NCBI RefSeq assembly: GCF_029760955.1
Contig: NZ_CP121682.1
Span: 5,208,001-5,272,000, forward strand
Length of the DNA stretch: 64,000 nt
Direction of reading: 5' to 3'
DNA from: Streptomyces cathayae
Lineage (GTDB): Bacteria; Actinomycetota; Actinomycetes; Streptomycetales; Streptomycetaceae
Every line of letters begins with the position of its first letter. The stretch's first letter is position 1. A program made the position numbers and the translations under genes. Below are positions 28,146 through 38,100 of the stretch, piece by piece. Under the pieces are notes generated by a model that was not told the DNA's origin, did no database searches, and was given only the letters and a program-made list of their open reading frames with translations.

Positions 28146-29630
28146 TCACCGGTACTCCGACAGCCTGCGGCCGATGCCCAGCACCGCTCCGGCCGCGCCC
28201 AGCACGGCGAGGCCCGCCGCACCCTCCGGCAGCCCCTTCAGCGCGTCCCGGCCACCGCCGGCCGCCTCCGCGAACTCGGCCTTCTCGTGGGCGAGCGCGG
28301 CCGCCAGGCTGCTGTCGACGCCGTCGAAGCACTCGCCGGTCGCGCCCCTGCCGCCGATCACCAGGTCCAGTGCCTCCTGGTAGTTGCCCTTCTCGTCCTG
28401 ATCCCGGGCGGCCCCGTGGCGCTTCTTCCACTCCGTCATGTTGCTCACGGCGGCGGTGACAGGCTTCTCGCCGCTGCTGTCGTCCGCGAGCTCTCCGGCC
28501 CGGGTCAGGCCCTTGTCCAGGGCGGCCATGTCGCGTTCGAAGTCGTGGTCGTAGGCGTCGTACGTCTCGTCGCCGACCTTCTTCGTCTCGGCGCCGCGCG
28601 ACACCAGCGTCAGGTTCTCGTTGCCCCGGGCCTTCAGGGAGGCGATACGGGCGTCGTGCAGCACGTTGAGCGAGCGGACGCCGTGGTCGTAGGAGTGGTT
28701 CAGCCCCGAGCGGGCGAGGCTGTGGCCGGCGACCAGCCAGAGCAGGACGACCGTGGACGCCGCCGTGGCCGCGACCAGACCGTGGTTGAGCACGCGGTGG
28801 GTGCGCAGGTAGGTGCGGCGCTGCGTCCAGGCGAGCGCGGCGAGGGCGACGGTGCCGAGCGCGATGGCCGCCCACGGGTACGGGGTCGCGTCCGCGTAGT
28901 CGGCCTGGAGGCGCTGGTTCTCCTTCTGGTAGAGGTCCTCCGCCGCCGGGAGCATCTCCTGCTGCATCTTCTCGTTCGCGTACCGCAGATAGGCGCCGCC
29001 CACGGGGTAACCCTGACGGTTGTAGGTGCGGGCGCGCTCCACCAGGCCCTTGTACTCGGGCAGCAGCCGGTTGAGTTCGGCGATGGTCGCCGCCGACGAG
29101 GAGCCGGGGTCGGAGTTGGCCGCGGCGTTGACCAGTTTGGCGGCGGCGGTGCGGATGTCCTTCTCGTAGCGGTCCCGGGAGGCGGCGGTCTCCTGACCGC
29201 CGGCCAGGAAGCCGCTGGAGGCCGCGGTGTTGGCGTCCGCGAGGGAGCGGTAGATGTCGGCGGCGTCGGAGGTGAGGGGCTGGCTGCTGGTGAGGACGGC
29301 GTCGGCCGCCGCGGCCCGGTCGGTCATCTGCCAGGCGGTGACGGCGCCGAAGGCGACGACCAGGGTGGCGAGGACCGCGCCGATGATCCGCAGGCGGCCG
29401 GGTTCGGTGGTGGCGGCCTCGCGCAGGCGCACGGCGCCCTCGGCGAACGCCGTGCGCCGGGGTGCCTCCGGCGGCGGGGGCGCGGGAAGCCGGGAGCCGG
29501 TGGAGGGATGACGGGGTGCCGCCGGCGCGCCGCCGGGCCCGGACTGCGGCGGTACGGCGGGCATCACGGCGGGCATGGTGGGCGCGGCCCCGCCCGGCGA
29601 TGCCGCGCTGCCGCTCGGCGTCTGTGTCAC
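28146..29630 (-). CDS. glnX: GlnX-type membrane signal transducer
   Basis: A 494-residue membrane protein. The GTG at 29630 has GGGGGAGG about five bases before it and gives the N-terminus MTQTPSGSAASPG. A Pro-rich cytoplasmic segment precedes TM1 (IIGAVLATLVVAFGAVTAW). A roughly 150-residue helical extracytoplasmic domain follows, then TM2 (YPWAAIALGTVALAALAW) and TM3 (GLVAATAASTVVLLWLVAG), a second helical outer domain and TM4 (GAAGLAVLGAAGAVLGIG). This helical-sensor architecture fits GlnX, the link between GlnH and PknG. It is the first gene of the seven-gene operon, with glnH about ten bases downstream. Confidence 0.82.
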   Translation of the reverse strand: MTQTPSGSAASPGGAAPTMPAVMPAVPPQSGPGGAPAAPRHPSTGSRLPAPPPPEAPRRTAFAEGAVRLREAATTEPGRLRIIGAVLATLVVAFGAVTAWQMTDRAAAADAVLTSSQPLTSDAADIYRSLADANTAASSGFLAGGQETAASRDRYEKDIRTAAAKLVNAAANSDPGSSSAATIAELNRLLPEYKGLVERARTYNRQGYPVGGAYLRYANEKMQQEMLPAAEDLYQKENQRLQADYADATPYPWAAIALGTVALAALAWTQRRTYLRTHRVLNHGLVAATAASTVVLLWLVAGHSLARSGLNHSYDHGVRSLNVLHDARIASLKARGNENLTLVSRGAETKKVGDETYDAYDHDFERDMAALDKGLTRAGELADDSSGEKPVTAAVSNMTEWKKRHGAARDQDEKGNYQEALDLVIGGRGATGECFDGVDSSLAAALAHEKAEFAEAAGGGRDALKGLPEGAAGLAVLGAAGAVLGIGRRLSEYR

Positions 29631-29814
29631 TCGACCTCCCCCGTGGTCACCCGTCCCGCCAAGTATCGCCGCACGAACCGGCATGTGCACCGGCTTTGGC
29701 GTGATCTTGAACCGCCCGCCGGTTCCTCTGTCGATCCGACAGTCCGCCGATCCGACCGGACGGCGGCCCGTCGCGCCGGCTGTCGGTCCGGTGGTGATCC
29801 GCCCGCCGGTTGGA

Positions 29815-29886
29815 CTGTCGGCCCGGTTGCCGGTGCGGCTGTCGGCCCGGTTGCCGGTGCGGCTGTCGGTCCGGTTGCCGGTGTGG
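29815..29886. repeat. Three 24-bp tandem repeats upstream of glnX
   Basis: Units starting ctgtcggcccggttgccg begin at 29815, 29839 and 29863; a fourth, degenerate unit follows. The array lies about 185 bases upstream of the glnX start in a 650-base region (29631-30282) with no convincing gene. A minus-strand ORF across it (29627-30013) has too many A-ending codons to be a Streptomyces gene. The repeats could be a regulatory array for the PknG operon or simple slippage. Confidence 0.65.
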
Positions 29887-30282
29887 CTGTCGGTCCGACC
29901 ACTGGTTCGACTGCCGGTCGGTTGCCGGGAGTTCCGGCTGCCGCGGCGCCCGGGCCCTCCCCGCGAGCCGGCTCCCGCACGTTCCCCTCCGCACGACCTC
30001 TGCCCATGAACACGCCGGTGGAATCCGGTTGGTTCCGGGCGCCCGCGAGGGGCCGGCGCCGGTGTGCGGTCGACCGGACCTGCAGGAGCCTCCAGGCCTG
30101 CCTCCGGACCTGCCTCCAGGCCTGTTCTCCGGGCGGTTCTCGCGCCTGTCGTCAGGCCCGCCGCCCGGCCTTCGGGCCCGTCCGGCGGGTCGGGGCGGGG
30201 AAACGGACGGCGCCCACCGGGCGAGGACGAGGCGTGCCGGGCCGCGCCGCACCGGCGTGACGCGTGGGCCCGGCATCGGGCC

Positions 30283-31251
30283 CTAACCCCGCTCGTAGTG
30301 GGCCCTCAGCCGGGCGTGGGCCTCCGGCGGGGCCGCCAGGCGGTCCAGGCCCAGCAGGGCCGCGCCCAGGACCGGGGCGGCGGTGACGACCCGGGGGACC
30401 GCCTTGGGGGCGCGCTCGGCGAGCAGGGCGCGGATCCGGTCGTCCAGCAGGGCGTGCCGTGCGGCCAGGACACTGCCGCCCAGCAGGACGGGTGTCTCCT
30501 CGGCGAGCAGGTCCAGGCGGGTCAGCGCCACCACGGCCATCGCCACCACCTCCTCGGCCTGGCGTCCGACGATCGCACCGGCGACCGCGTCGCCCCCGGC
30601 CGCCGTGGCGAACAGGACCGGGGCGAGTTCGTGACGGCGGGCCGACGGGAGGTCCCCCAGGTGCAGGGCCTCGATGAGGGCCGGCATGCCGGACAGACCG
30701 AAGTGGGCCGGGAGGGCGTCGGCGAGGGCGGTGGCGGCCCCGCGGCCGTCCTGGGCCCGGGCCGCGTGCCACAGGGCCTCCTCGGCCAGCGCCCAACCGC
30801 CGCCCCAGTCACCGGAGACGCGGCCGAGCGCCGGGAAGCGGGCGGTACGCCCGTCGGGGTGCATGCCGACGCAGTTGATGCCCGCGCCGCAGACCACGGC
30901 GACCCCGCGGGGCTCGGTGACACCGGCGCGCAGGACCGCGAACGTGTCGTTGCGGACCCGCACGGTGGCACCCCAGCCGCGTGTCGTCAGGGCCGCCGTC
31001 AACTGCTCCTCCTCCACGGGGAGATCGGCGTTGGCCAGACAGGCCGAGACATGGGAGACGGCGGTGACCCCGGCGGCGGTGAACGCGGCGTCGACGGCCT
31101 CGGCGAGGACGTCCACCGCCGGCGTCACACCGACGGCGGGCGGCCGGAACCCGGCGCCGCGGGCCGTGGCCAGGACCGCGCCGTGCCGGTCGACCACGGC
31201 GACGTCCGACTTGCTGTTGCCGGCGTCGACGGCGAGGACGCCCGCGGTCAC
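30283..31251 (-). CDS. BadF/BadG-family sugar (N-acetylglucosamine-like) kinase
   Basis: A 322-residue ASKHA-fold kinase. The GTG start at 31251 overlaps the stop of the GH4 gene (GTGA). The N-terminal phosphate-1 motif is AVDAGNSKSDVAVVDRHG. Then come the VVCGAGINCVG stretch, the GRVSGDWGGG loop and LLGGSVLAA (adenosine motif). Family members phosphorylate N-acetylglucosamine or related sugars. Coupling to a 6-phospho-glycosidase suggests it produces the phosphorylated substrate or handles the released sugar. The exact sugar cannot be read from sequence. Confidence 0.82.
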   Translation of the reverse strand: MTAGVLAVDAGNSKSDVAVVDRHGAVLATARGAGFRPPAVGVTPAVDVLAEAVDAAFTAAGVTAVSHVSACLANADLPVEEEQLTAALTTRGWGATVRVRNDTFAVLRAGVTEPRGVAVVCGAGINCVGMHPDGRTARFPALGRVSGDWGGGWALAEEALWHAARAQDGRGAATALADALPAHFGLSGMPALIEALHLGDLPSARRHELAPVLFATAAGGDAVAGAIVGRQAEEVVAMAVVALTRLDLLAEETPVLLGGSVLAARHALLDDRIRALLAERAPKAVPRVVTAAPVLGAALLGLDRLAAPPEAHARLRAHYERG

Positions 31252-32513
31252 GCCCACGTCAGGTACTCCCGGTTGTGCGCGAGGAGCTGGCCGGTGAGCC
31301 GCTCGGCGTACTCGTACTGGCCGATCAGCGGGTGGGCGAGGAGGGCGCGGAAGACCCGCTCGCGGCTGCCGTGCAGGGCGGCTTCGAGGGCGAGGTCCTC
31401 GTAGGCGGTGACGTTCGCCATCAGACCCGCGAAGAGGGGGTCCACCCGGGGCACCGGCAGCGGGCTCGCGCCCTTCGGGCCCACGGCGGCCTGCACCTCG
31501 ATCACCGCGTCCTCGGGGAGGAAGGGGAGCGTGGAGCCGTTGCGGGCGTTCACCACCTGGTACGGGCTGCCGGCGCCGCGCAGCAGGGCCGCCGCCAGGT
31601 CCACCGCCGCCTCCGAGTAGTAGGCGCCGCCGCGCTCGGCCAGCAGGGCCGGTTTCTCGTCCAGGGCGGGGTCGGCGTAGAGGTCGAGCAGCCGGCGTTC
31701 CATGCCGGCCACCTCGGCGGCCCGGGACGGCTTGGTGCGCATGTCCCGTACGACCTCGTCGTGGGCGTAGTAGTAGCGCAGGTAGTACGAGGGGACCACA
31801 CCGAGGCGGTCCAGGACGGCCCGGGGCAGCCGGAGGTCCGCGGCGATCGCGTCGCCGTGGTCCCGCAGCAGTGCGGGCAGGACGTCCTCGCCGTCGGGGC
31901 CGCCCCGGCGCACCGCGGTCTCCCAGGTGAGGTGGTTCAGGCCCACGTGGTCGAGGTGGAGGCCGGCGGGGTCGGTGCCGAGGCGGGCGGCGAACCTGCG
32001 CTGGAGGCCGATGGCGACGTTGCACAGCCCCACCGCCCGGTGCCCGGCCCGCAGCAGCGCCCGGGTGACGATGCCGACGGGGTTGGTGAAGTCGATGATC
32101 CAGGCGTCCGGGTTGCTCCGCCGGACCCGTTCGGCGATGTCGAGCACCACCGGGACCGTGCGCAGCGCCTTGGCGAGACCGCCGGCGCCGGTGGTCTCCT
32201 GGCCGACGCAGCCGCACTCCAGCGGCCAGGTCTCGTCCTGCTGCCGGGCCGCCTGGCCGCCCACCCGCAACTGGAGCAGCACCGCGTCGGCGCCGTCCAC
32301 GGCCGTGTCCAGGTCGGAGGTGGTGACGACCCGTCCCGCATGTCCCTGCCGGGCGAAGATGCGGCGGGCCAGCCCGCCCACCAACTCCAGCCGGTCCGCG
32401 GCCGGATCGACCAGGACCAGCTCCTCGACGGGCAGGGTGTCCCGCAACCGGGCGAAGCCGTCGACGAGTTCGGGCGTGTAGGTCGAACCGCCCCCGACCA
32501 CGGTGAGTTTCAT
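31248..32513 (-). CDS. 6-phospho-beta-glucosidase, glycoside hydrolase family 4
   Basis: A 421-residue GH4 enzyme, normal family length. The NAD-binding start is MKLTVVGGGSTYTPELVDGF. The redox/metal site includes CNVAIG near residue 165 and the GLNHLTW His segment near 195; WIIDFTNPVGIVTRALL precedes them. GH4 enzymes cleave 6-phospho-glycosides by an NAD+- and Mn2+-dependent elimination mechanism in the cytoplasm. It forms an operon with the downstream sugar kinase. No PTS genes are in the window, so the phosphorylated disaccharide is presumably made by the kinase. Confidence 0.9.
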   Translation of the reverse strand: MKLTVVGGGSTYTPELVDGFARLRDTLPVEELVLVDPAADRLELVGGLARRIFARQGHAGRVVTTSDLDTAVDGADAVLLQLRVGGQAARQQDETWPLECGCVGQETTGAGGLAKALRTVPVVLDIAERVRRSNPDAWIIDFTNPVGIVTRALLRAGHRAVGLCNVAIGLQRRFAARLGTDPAGLHLDHVGLNHLTWETAVRRGGPDGEDVLPALLRDHGDAIAADLRLPRAVLDRLGVVPSYYLRYYYAHDEVVRDMRTKPSRAAEVAGMERRLLDLYADPALDEKPALLAERGGAYYSEAAVDLAAALLRGAGSPYQVVNARNGSTLPFLPEDAVIEVQAAVGPKGASPLPVPRVDPLFAGLMANVTAYEDLALEAALHGSRERVFRALLAHPLIGQYEYAERLTGQLLAHNREYLTWA

Positions 32514-32635
32514 TGTCGTCGACCCTCTGCTTCCGCTCCGGTGGACGTGACACGTTCGGCGAACGCCTTCCGCGCGAGAGGCATATCAGGATCACGGGCG
32601 CCATGACCAGAGCGGGCGCGGGAACGAGTACGGGA

Positions 32636-32682
32636 ACGGTGGAGGGCGGCGCCCGGAACTTCCGGGCGCCGCCCTCCACCGT
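32636..32682. terminator. 21-bp perfect stem between mscS and GH4 gene
   Basis: Arms 32636-32656 and 32662-32682 pair without mismatch across a five-base loop (aactt). It lies 20 bases after the mscS stop (leftward) and 123 bases before the GH4 start, so it should terminate mscS and separate the two units. There is no long U-tract on the minus strand. Confidence 0.75.
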
Positions 32683-32701
32683 GTTCTTCCCTGCCGCCGG
32701 T

Positions 32702-33850
32702 CTACTTCGTGGTGCTCGGCGGGGTCAGCGGGGAGGCCGCGACGGACTGCGGCGAGACGCTGCTCGCGTAGGCGGACGGGGGTGCGACGGCCGCCGCCGG
32801 ATCGGGGCCCTCCGTCATCTCCACCGGAGCCGTGGCACCGCCGACGATGCGGATGCCGGCCGCGTCGAAGGCCCGCTTGATGCGCCAGCGCAGCTCGCGC
32901 TCCACGGTCAGCGACTTGCCGGGCATCGTCCTCGCCGAGACCCGGACGACCATCGAGTCGAGCAGGACGGAGTCGAGGCCGAGGACCTCGATGGAGCTCC
33001 ACAGGAGCTCGTTCCAGGGCTCCTCCTTGCTCATCCGCTCCGCGACGGCGACGAGCGTGTCCTTCACCTGGTCGAGGTCCTCGTCCGAGCGGACCGTGAC
33101 GTCCACGTTGGCGGTCGCCCAGCCCTGGGAGAGGTTGCCTATGCGCTTGACCTCGCCGTTGCGGACGTACCAGATCTCGCCGTGGTCGCCGCGCAGCTTG
33201 GTCACCCGCAGGCCGACCTCGATGACCTCGCCGGAGGCGACGCCCGCGTCGACGGTGTCACCGACGCCGTACTGGTCCTCGAGGATCATGAACACGCCGG
33301 AGAGGAAGTCCGTGACCAGGTTGCGGGCGCCGAAACCGATCGCGACACCGGCGACACCGGCCGAGGCCAGCAGCGGGGCCAGATTGATCTGGAACGTGCC
33401 CAGGACCATCAGCGCGGCCGTACCGAGGATCAGGAACGACGCGACCGACCGCAGCACCGAGCCGATCGCCTGCGAGCGCTGGCGCCGCCGCTCGGCGTTG
33501 ACCAGCAGCCCCCCGAGGCCGGTGCCGTCCACGGTCGTACCGGTCCCGGACATCCGGTCGACGAGCTTGGTGATCGCCCGCCGCACGACCACTCTCAGTA
33601 CCGTGGCGATCACCACGATGAGCAGGACCCTCAGGCCGATCGCGAGCCACGTCGTCCAGTTCTCCTCCACCCAGCCGGCGGCGTTGGTGGCGCTCTCGTG
33701 GGCGTCCTTGAGGCTGGGCACCATCGGGGTCCCGGAATCCGAGGGCGTCGGCGACGAACCCTCGGCAGGCAGGACGGCGGGCAAGGACACGGCAGGTACC
33801 TCCAGGTGCAGGTTCTGCCCCGGTGCGGCGGTCAAGGTCTTCAAGGTCAC
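32702..33850 (-). CDS. MscS-family mechanosensitive ion channel
   Basis: A 382-residue protein. A flexible Pro/Ser N-terminus leads to TM1 (WLAIGLRVLLIVVIATVLRVVV) and TM2 (SVASFLILGTAALMVLG). The pore helix TM3, with APLLASAGVAGVAIGFGARN, is the Gly/Ala-packed MscS pore signature. The beta domain follows (EDQYGVGDTV and IWYVRNGEVKRIGNLSQGW), then the C-terminal cytoplasmic domain ending in an Ala/Pro/Ser-rich tail. It acts as an osmotic safety valve in the cytoplasmic membrane. GTG start at 33850; later starts would also keep TM1. Confidence 0.92.
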   Translation of the reverse strand: MTLKTLTAAPGQNLHLEVPAVSLPAVLPAEGSSPTPSDSGTPMVPSLKDAHESATNAAGWVEENWTTWLAIGLRVLLIVVIATVLRVVVRRAITKLVDRMSGTGTTVDGTGLGGLLVNAERRRQRSQAIGSVLRSVASFLILGTAALMVLGTFQINLAPLLASAGVAGVAIGFGARNLVTDFLSGVFMILEDQYGVGDTVDAGVASGEVIEVGLRVTKLRGDHGEIWYVRNGEVKRIGNLSQGWATANVDVTVRSDEDLDQVKDTLVAVAERMSKEEPWNELLWSSIEVLGLDSVLLDSMVVRVSARTMPGKSLTVERELRWRIKRAFDAAGIRIVGGATAPVEMTEGPDPAAAVAPPSAYASSVSPQSVAASPLTPPSTTK

Positions 33851-34114
33851 GAAAAGGTCAGGGAAAGGTCACCGGTGCGGGCAGAAGCACCACACTAACG
33901 GTGCATTGTGGGGGGACCGTCGCGATACGTGAAGAAGAGACCTCCCTCACCCGCACCTGAACAGGCCAAGATCCCGGAGGCCGGAGGGCCTGTGGTCGAA
34001 AACACTCCCAGCCCGTTACCGGGACATGGTGGCGCTACGACCAGGCATGAGGGGAGACTGACTACGGATCGTCCCGGCGCGAGCCACGCGTCGCCGGCGT
34101 ACAAGGAGGCATCC

Positions 34115-34669
34115 GTGCCGCATGTCCTGGTTCTCAACGCGTCGTACGAGCCGCTCGGCGTCGTACCGCTCCGCCGCGCGCTCGTCCTCGTCCTCGAGAA
34201 CAAGGCCGTATGCCTCGAGGAGTCCGGCGCCTATCTGCACAGCGCGACCGTCACGGTCCCCGCTCCCAGCGTGGTCCGGCTCAAACGCTTCGTGCGGGTT
34301 CCCTACCGGGGGCCCGTTCCACTGACCCGCCGCGCGCTGTTCGCCCGCGACGGGGGCCGGTGCATGTACTGCGGTGGTGTCGCGACCAGCGTCGACCACG
34401 TCATCCCGCGCAGCCGCGGGGGCAAGCACGTCTGGGACAACGTGGTGGCGTCCTGCCGCCGCTGCAACCACGTGAAGGCCGACCGGCACCTGTTCGAGCT
34501 GGGCTGGCGGCTGCGCCACAAACCGGCCCCGCCCACCGGCCTGGCCTGGCGCATCATCGGCACCGGCCACCGCGACCCGTGCTGGCTGCCCTACCTCCAG
34601 CCGTACGGCGCGGCCGACGCGATGGCCCGCATCGACGGCCTGACCCGGGTGGACGGCATCTCCGCCTGA
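34115..34669 (+). CDS. HNH endonuclease family protein
   Basis: A 184-residue protein. The GTG at 34115 is chosen because AAGGAGG lies seven bases before it and homologues begin MPHVLVLNASYEPLGVV. The HNH module near residues 80-130 has CMYCG, SVDHVIPRSRGG, WDNVVASCRRCN and K: two CxxC pairs hold zinc, and the central DHV His is the predicted general base. The first 75 residues form a small beta domain usual for this actinobacterial family. It is nearly universal in Streptomyces; its biological target is unknown. Confidence 0.88.
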   Translation: MPHVLVLNASYEPLGVVPLRRALVLVLENKAVCLEESGAYLHSATVTVPAPSVVRLKRFVRVPYRGPVPLTRRALFARDGGRCMYCGGVATSVDHVIPRSRGGKHVWDNVVASCRRCNHVKADRHLFELGWRLRHKPAPPTGLAWRIIGTGHRDPCWLPYLQPYGAADAMARIDGLTRVDGISA

Positions 34670-34704
34670 CCGGCAGGCCCGGCCCGATCCGGGCCTTCGC
34701 TGTT

Positions 34705-34732
34705 CGTGGTGCCGGGACCGCCCGGCACCACG
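34705..34732 (+). terminator. 12-bp stem terminator after the HNH gene
   Basis: cgtggtgccggg (34705-34716) pairs perfectly with cccggcaccacg (34721-34732) across accg, 36 bases after the HNH stop codon. The rest of 34733-35174 is the leader of the LamG gene. It is AT-richer near 35000-35100 (aaaaacgatgaa), as promoters in this genome tend to be, but no unambiguous -35/-10 pair is visible. Confidence 0.6.
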
Positions 34733-35174
34733 GACACGACGGCAAGAGTGGTCGGGCGGTGACGCCGCTGCCCCTGAGGAGAGCGAGCCGCTACGGCGGC
34801 GTGTCCCTCGAGGGCAGCGGGTGGGCCAGAAACGCTTTCGTGACGCGCTCGGGCTCATTGGGCTTTTCTCTCGTAAGGCCGTGACCTGGGAGCACTGCCG
34901 GACGCCTGCCTGCGGATCGGCACCAGGCGTTCGGGCTACCCAGCAGATCGGCAGATTGACGGCTGCCGGCCGGAGTGCCCAGCCGGGGCGTTGCGGGACT
35001 GCCTTTCTTGTTGAAAAACGATGAAGTTTCGCAGAACGCTTGCCAAACGTAATGATCATCACGCGTGTTGAATGGAACTTGTCCTGTCATTGCCCGTTTA
35101 CCACCCCTTGACCTGACGCTCAGTGAAGCGATTGGTTACGTCAAGCAACTGTGTAGGCGCTGTGGGCGGGGTGC

Positions 35175-38100
35175 GTGACGGAGATGTGGAACCGAAGTCG
35201 TTTCGCGGGCAAGGCTGTTGGGGCTCTGCTGGGGGTGGCGCTGGCCGTGGGGTCGGTTCCTGCGACGGCCACCCCAGCGGTAGCGGGTGTGTTGGCAGCG
35301 CCGACGAATGAGGAAGAGCCGGCCGGCGACACCGGTGGCCTGACAGAAGCGGAAGCGTTCGCGAAGGCCAAGCGGTCCGGCGAGCCGGTGGAGGTCGCAT
35401 CGCTGCGCGGGGAGAGCAGTGAGGTGTACGCGACGCCGGGGGGAGATCTGGAGGCGCGGGAGTATCTGCGTCCCGTCTGGACCCGGGCCGCAGGAGGGTG
35501 GAAGCGGGTCGACACCGAGCTGACGGCCACCGACGAGGGAACCGTCGCTCCGAAGGCGTCGACGGTGGGGATGGAGTTCTCCGGCGGGGGCGAGACCCCG
35601 TTGGTGCGGATGCGGCGTGCCGGGCGGGAGCTGAGCCTGTCATGGCCCGCTCCGCTGCCCGCGCCCGAGCTCTCCGGGCCCGTCGCCACCTATCGGTCGG
35701 TGCTGCCGGACGTGGATCTGCGGATGACGGCCCAGGAGGACGGGTTCACGCAGCTGCTGGTGGTCAAGACGGCCGAGGCCGCGGCGAGCCCGGAGCTGGC
35801 CGAGCTGCGGCTGGGGCTGGACGCGCGAGGCCTGTCGGTTCGGGAGACCGACGAGGGCGGTCTGCAGGCGCTGGACGAGGGTGCCAAGGGGGCGGTGTTC
35901 GAGGCGCCGAAGCCGGTGATGTGGGACTCCAGCACCGGCGGGTCCCCGGAGGGCGCCGCAGAGTCCCGGACGGCAGCGGCCGACGGGACGGCCGGACCGA
36001 AGGCGGCACCCGCCGGTGCGGAGCCGGGCGCCGGAGAGTCGGGCAAGCTCGCCCCGGTCGGCGTGGAGGTGTCGGCCGGGCAGGACGAACTGGTCCTGAC
36101 CCCGGACGCCGACGTGCTCAAGGGCGCCGACACCGCCTACCCGGTCTACATCGACCCGCAGTGGCACTCGCCACGCGCGACCGCGTGGACGATGGCGTCC
36201 AAGTACTGGGCCAACTCGCCGCAGTGGAAGTTCAACGGCGATTCCGATGCCGGCATGGGCTACTGCAACTGGTACTACTGCAACCCCAACGACACCAAGC
36301 GTCTGTTCTACCGGATCTCGACGTCCAAGTTCGCGGGCAAGTCGATCCTGTCGGCGGAGTTCGTGGTGCGCAACACCTGGTCGGCGTCGTGCGACGCGCG
36401 CAGCGTGGAGCTGTGGCAGACCAAGGACATCTCCTCGTCGACGACGTGGAACAGCCAGAACGCCTCCGGTTTCTGGATCAAGGAACTGGCCTCGAAGTCG
36501 TTCGCCCACGGCTACTCCGGCTGCGCGGCCAAGGACGCCGAGTTCAACGTCAAGTCGGCGGTGCAGTCGGCCGCCAACAGCAAGAGCGCGACGATGACGT
36601 TCGGGCTGCGGGCGGCCAGCGAGACGGACGCGTACGGCTGGAAGCGGTTCTCGGACAAGGCGCACCTGCGGGTGCAGTACAACCGTCCGCCGGCCCAGGT
36701 GAAGATGTCGCAGCTGATCATGGAGTACGGCGGCACCTGCAAGAAGCCGGCCGCCGCGCCGCGGGTGCGCACCCTGGGCACGATCCGTGCCGACAACGTC
36801 ACCGACCCCGACGGCGACCCCGTCGCGGTGCAGTTCGAGGCCAAGTGGGACACCGGGGACGGCAAGGGGCTGATCGCCCGGTGGAAGCCGAAGCTCACCT
36901 CGTTCAAGGCGTCCGGGAAGAGTTTCTCGATCAGCCTGCCGACCTCTGTGCCGCAGAACAAGCAGATCAACTGGTATGTGCGCAGCTATGACGGGGCCCA
37001 GTACTCGCCGTGGTCGCACGCGGGTGACCCGACGGCCTGCTACTTCGTCTACGACACCAAGGTGCCCAAGGCGCCGTCGATCACCTCGGGGGAGTACCCG
37101 GCCTCGGACCCGGAGGACCCGGACGATCCGTGGTTCGACGGGGTGGGCCAGTACGGCAGCTTCGCGCTCAAGGCCGCCGACAGCGACGTGACCAAGTACT
37201 GGTACGGCATCAACGGCGACCCCACCTCCAAGAACACGATCACCACCGCGGCCGGGGCGGCGAAGACGATGAGGATGCTGCCCGCCAAGGCCGGCCTGAA
37301 CTTCGTCACCGCCCAGGCGTTCGACCAGGCCGGCAACGGTAGCGAGATCCGCACCTACCAGTTCCGGGTCAAGTCCGGCCAGCCCGAGCGAGCTATGTGG
37401 CAGATGGACGAGGACGCCGGGGCGAACCAGGCCGTGGGGTCGGCGCCGGAGCGCACGCTCGCGCTGCACGGCGGCGCCACACCGGGTGCACCCGGAGCCA
37501 AGGGCACGGCAGTGTCCTTCGACGGGGTCGACGACTACGCGGTCTCCGACATTCCCACGGTGGACACCTCGACCGGGTTCTCCGTCTCCGCCTGGGCGAA
37601 GCTGTCGAAGATGCCGGACCAGGCGGCCATCGTCGCCGCCCAGCCCGGCAACTACGCCCCGGGTTTCGAGCTGTACTACTCCAAGGGGTACGACCGGTGG
37701 GTGTTCAACCAGTACCAGGCCGACGCCACCGGTGCGGGCATCGTGCGGGCCATGGCGCCCTCTCCGGGCGGAGTCGAAGCCGGGAAGTGGACGCATCTGG
37801 TCGGCACCTACAGCCTGACCGACAAACAGCTGAAGCTCTACGTCAACGGTGAACTGGTCGGGACCACGGCCTACAGCACGCCCTGGAACGCCCGCCGGGG
37901 TCTTCAGATCGGTGCCGGTTTCTACGACGGCAACAGGCTGGCCTCGTTCTTCCCCGGGGCGATCGACGAGGTGCAGGTCTTCGACAAACCGCTGTCGGTC
38001 AATGAGGTGACCCGCCTGCACGGCAAGGAATCGCTCACCGCGGGCCGCTCGGCGCGGGCGGTGTTCCCGCTGGACGAATCCGCCGACGCGACGCAGCTGA

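Noticed and set aside
29627..30013. Minus-strand ORF ending in GTGA overlap with glnX, containing ATGPTA repeats
   Set aside because: Third codon positions are often A, unlike real genes here; the repeats are just translation of the 24-bp DNA array. It is kept only as a repeat feature.
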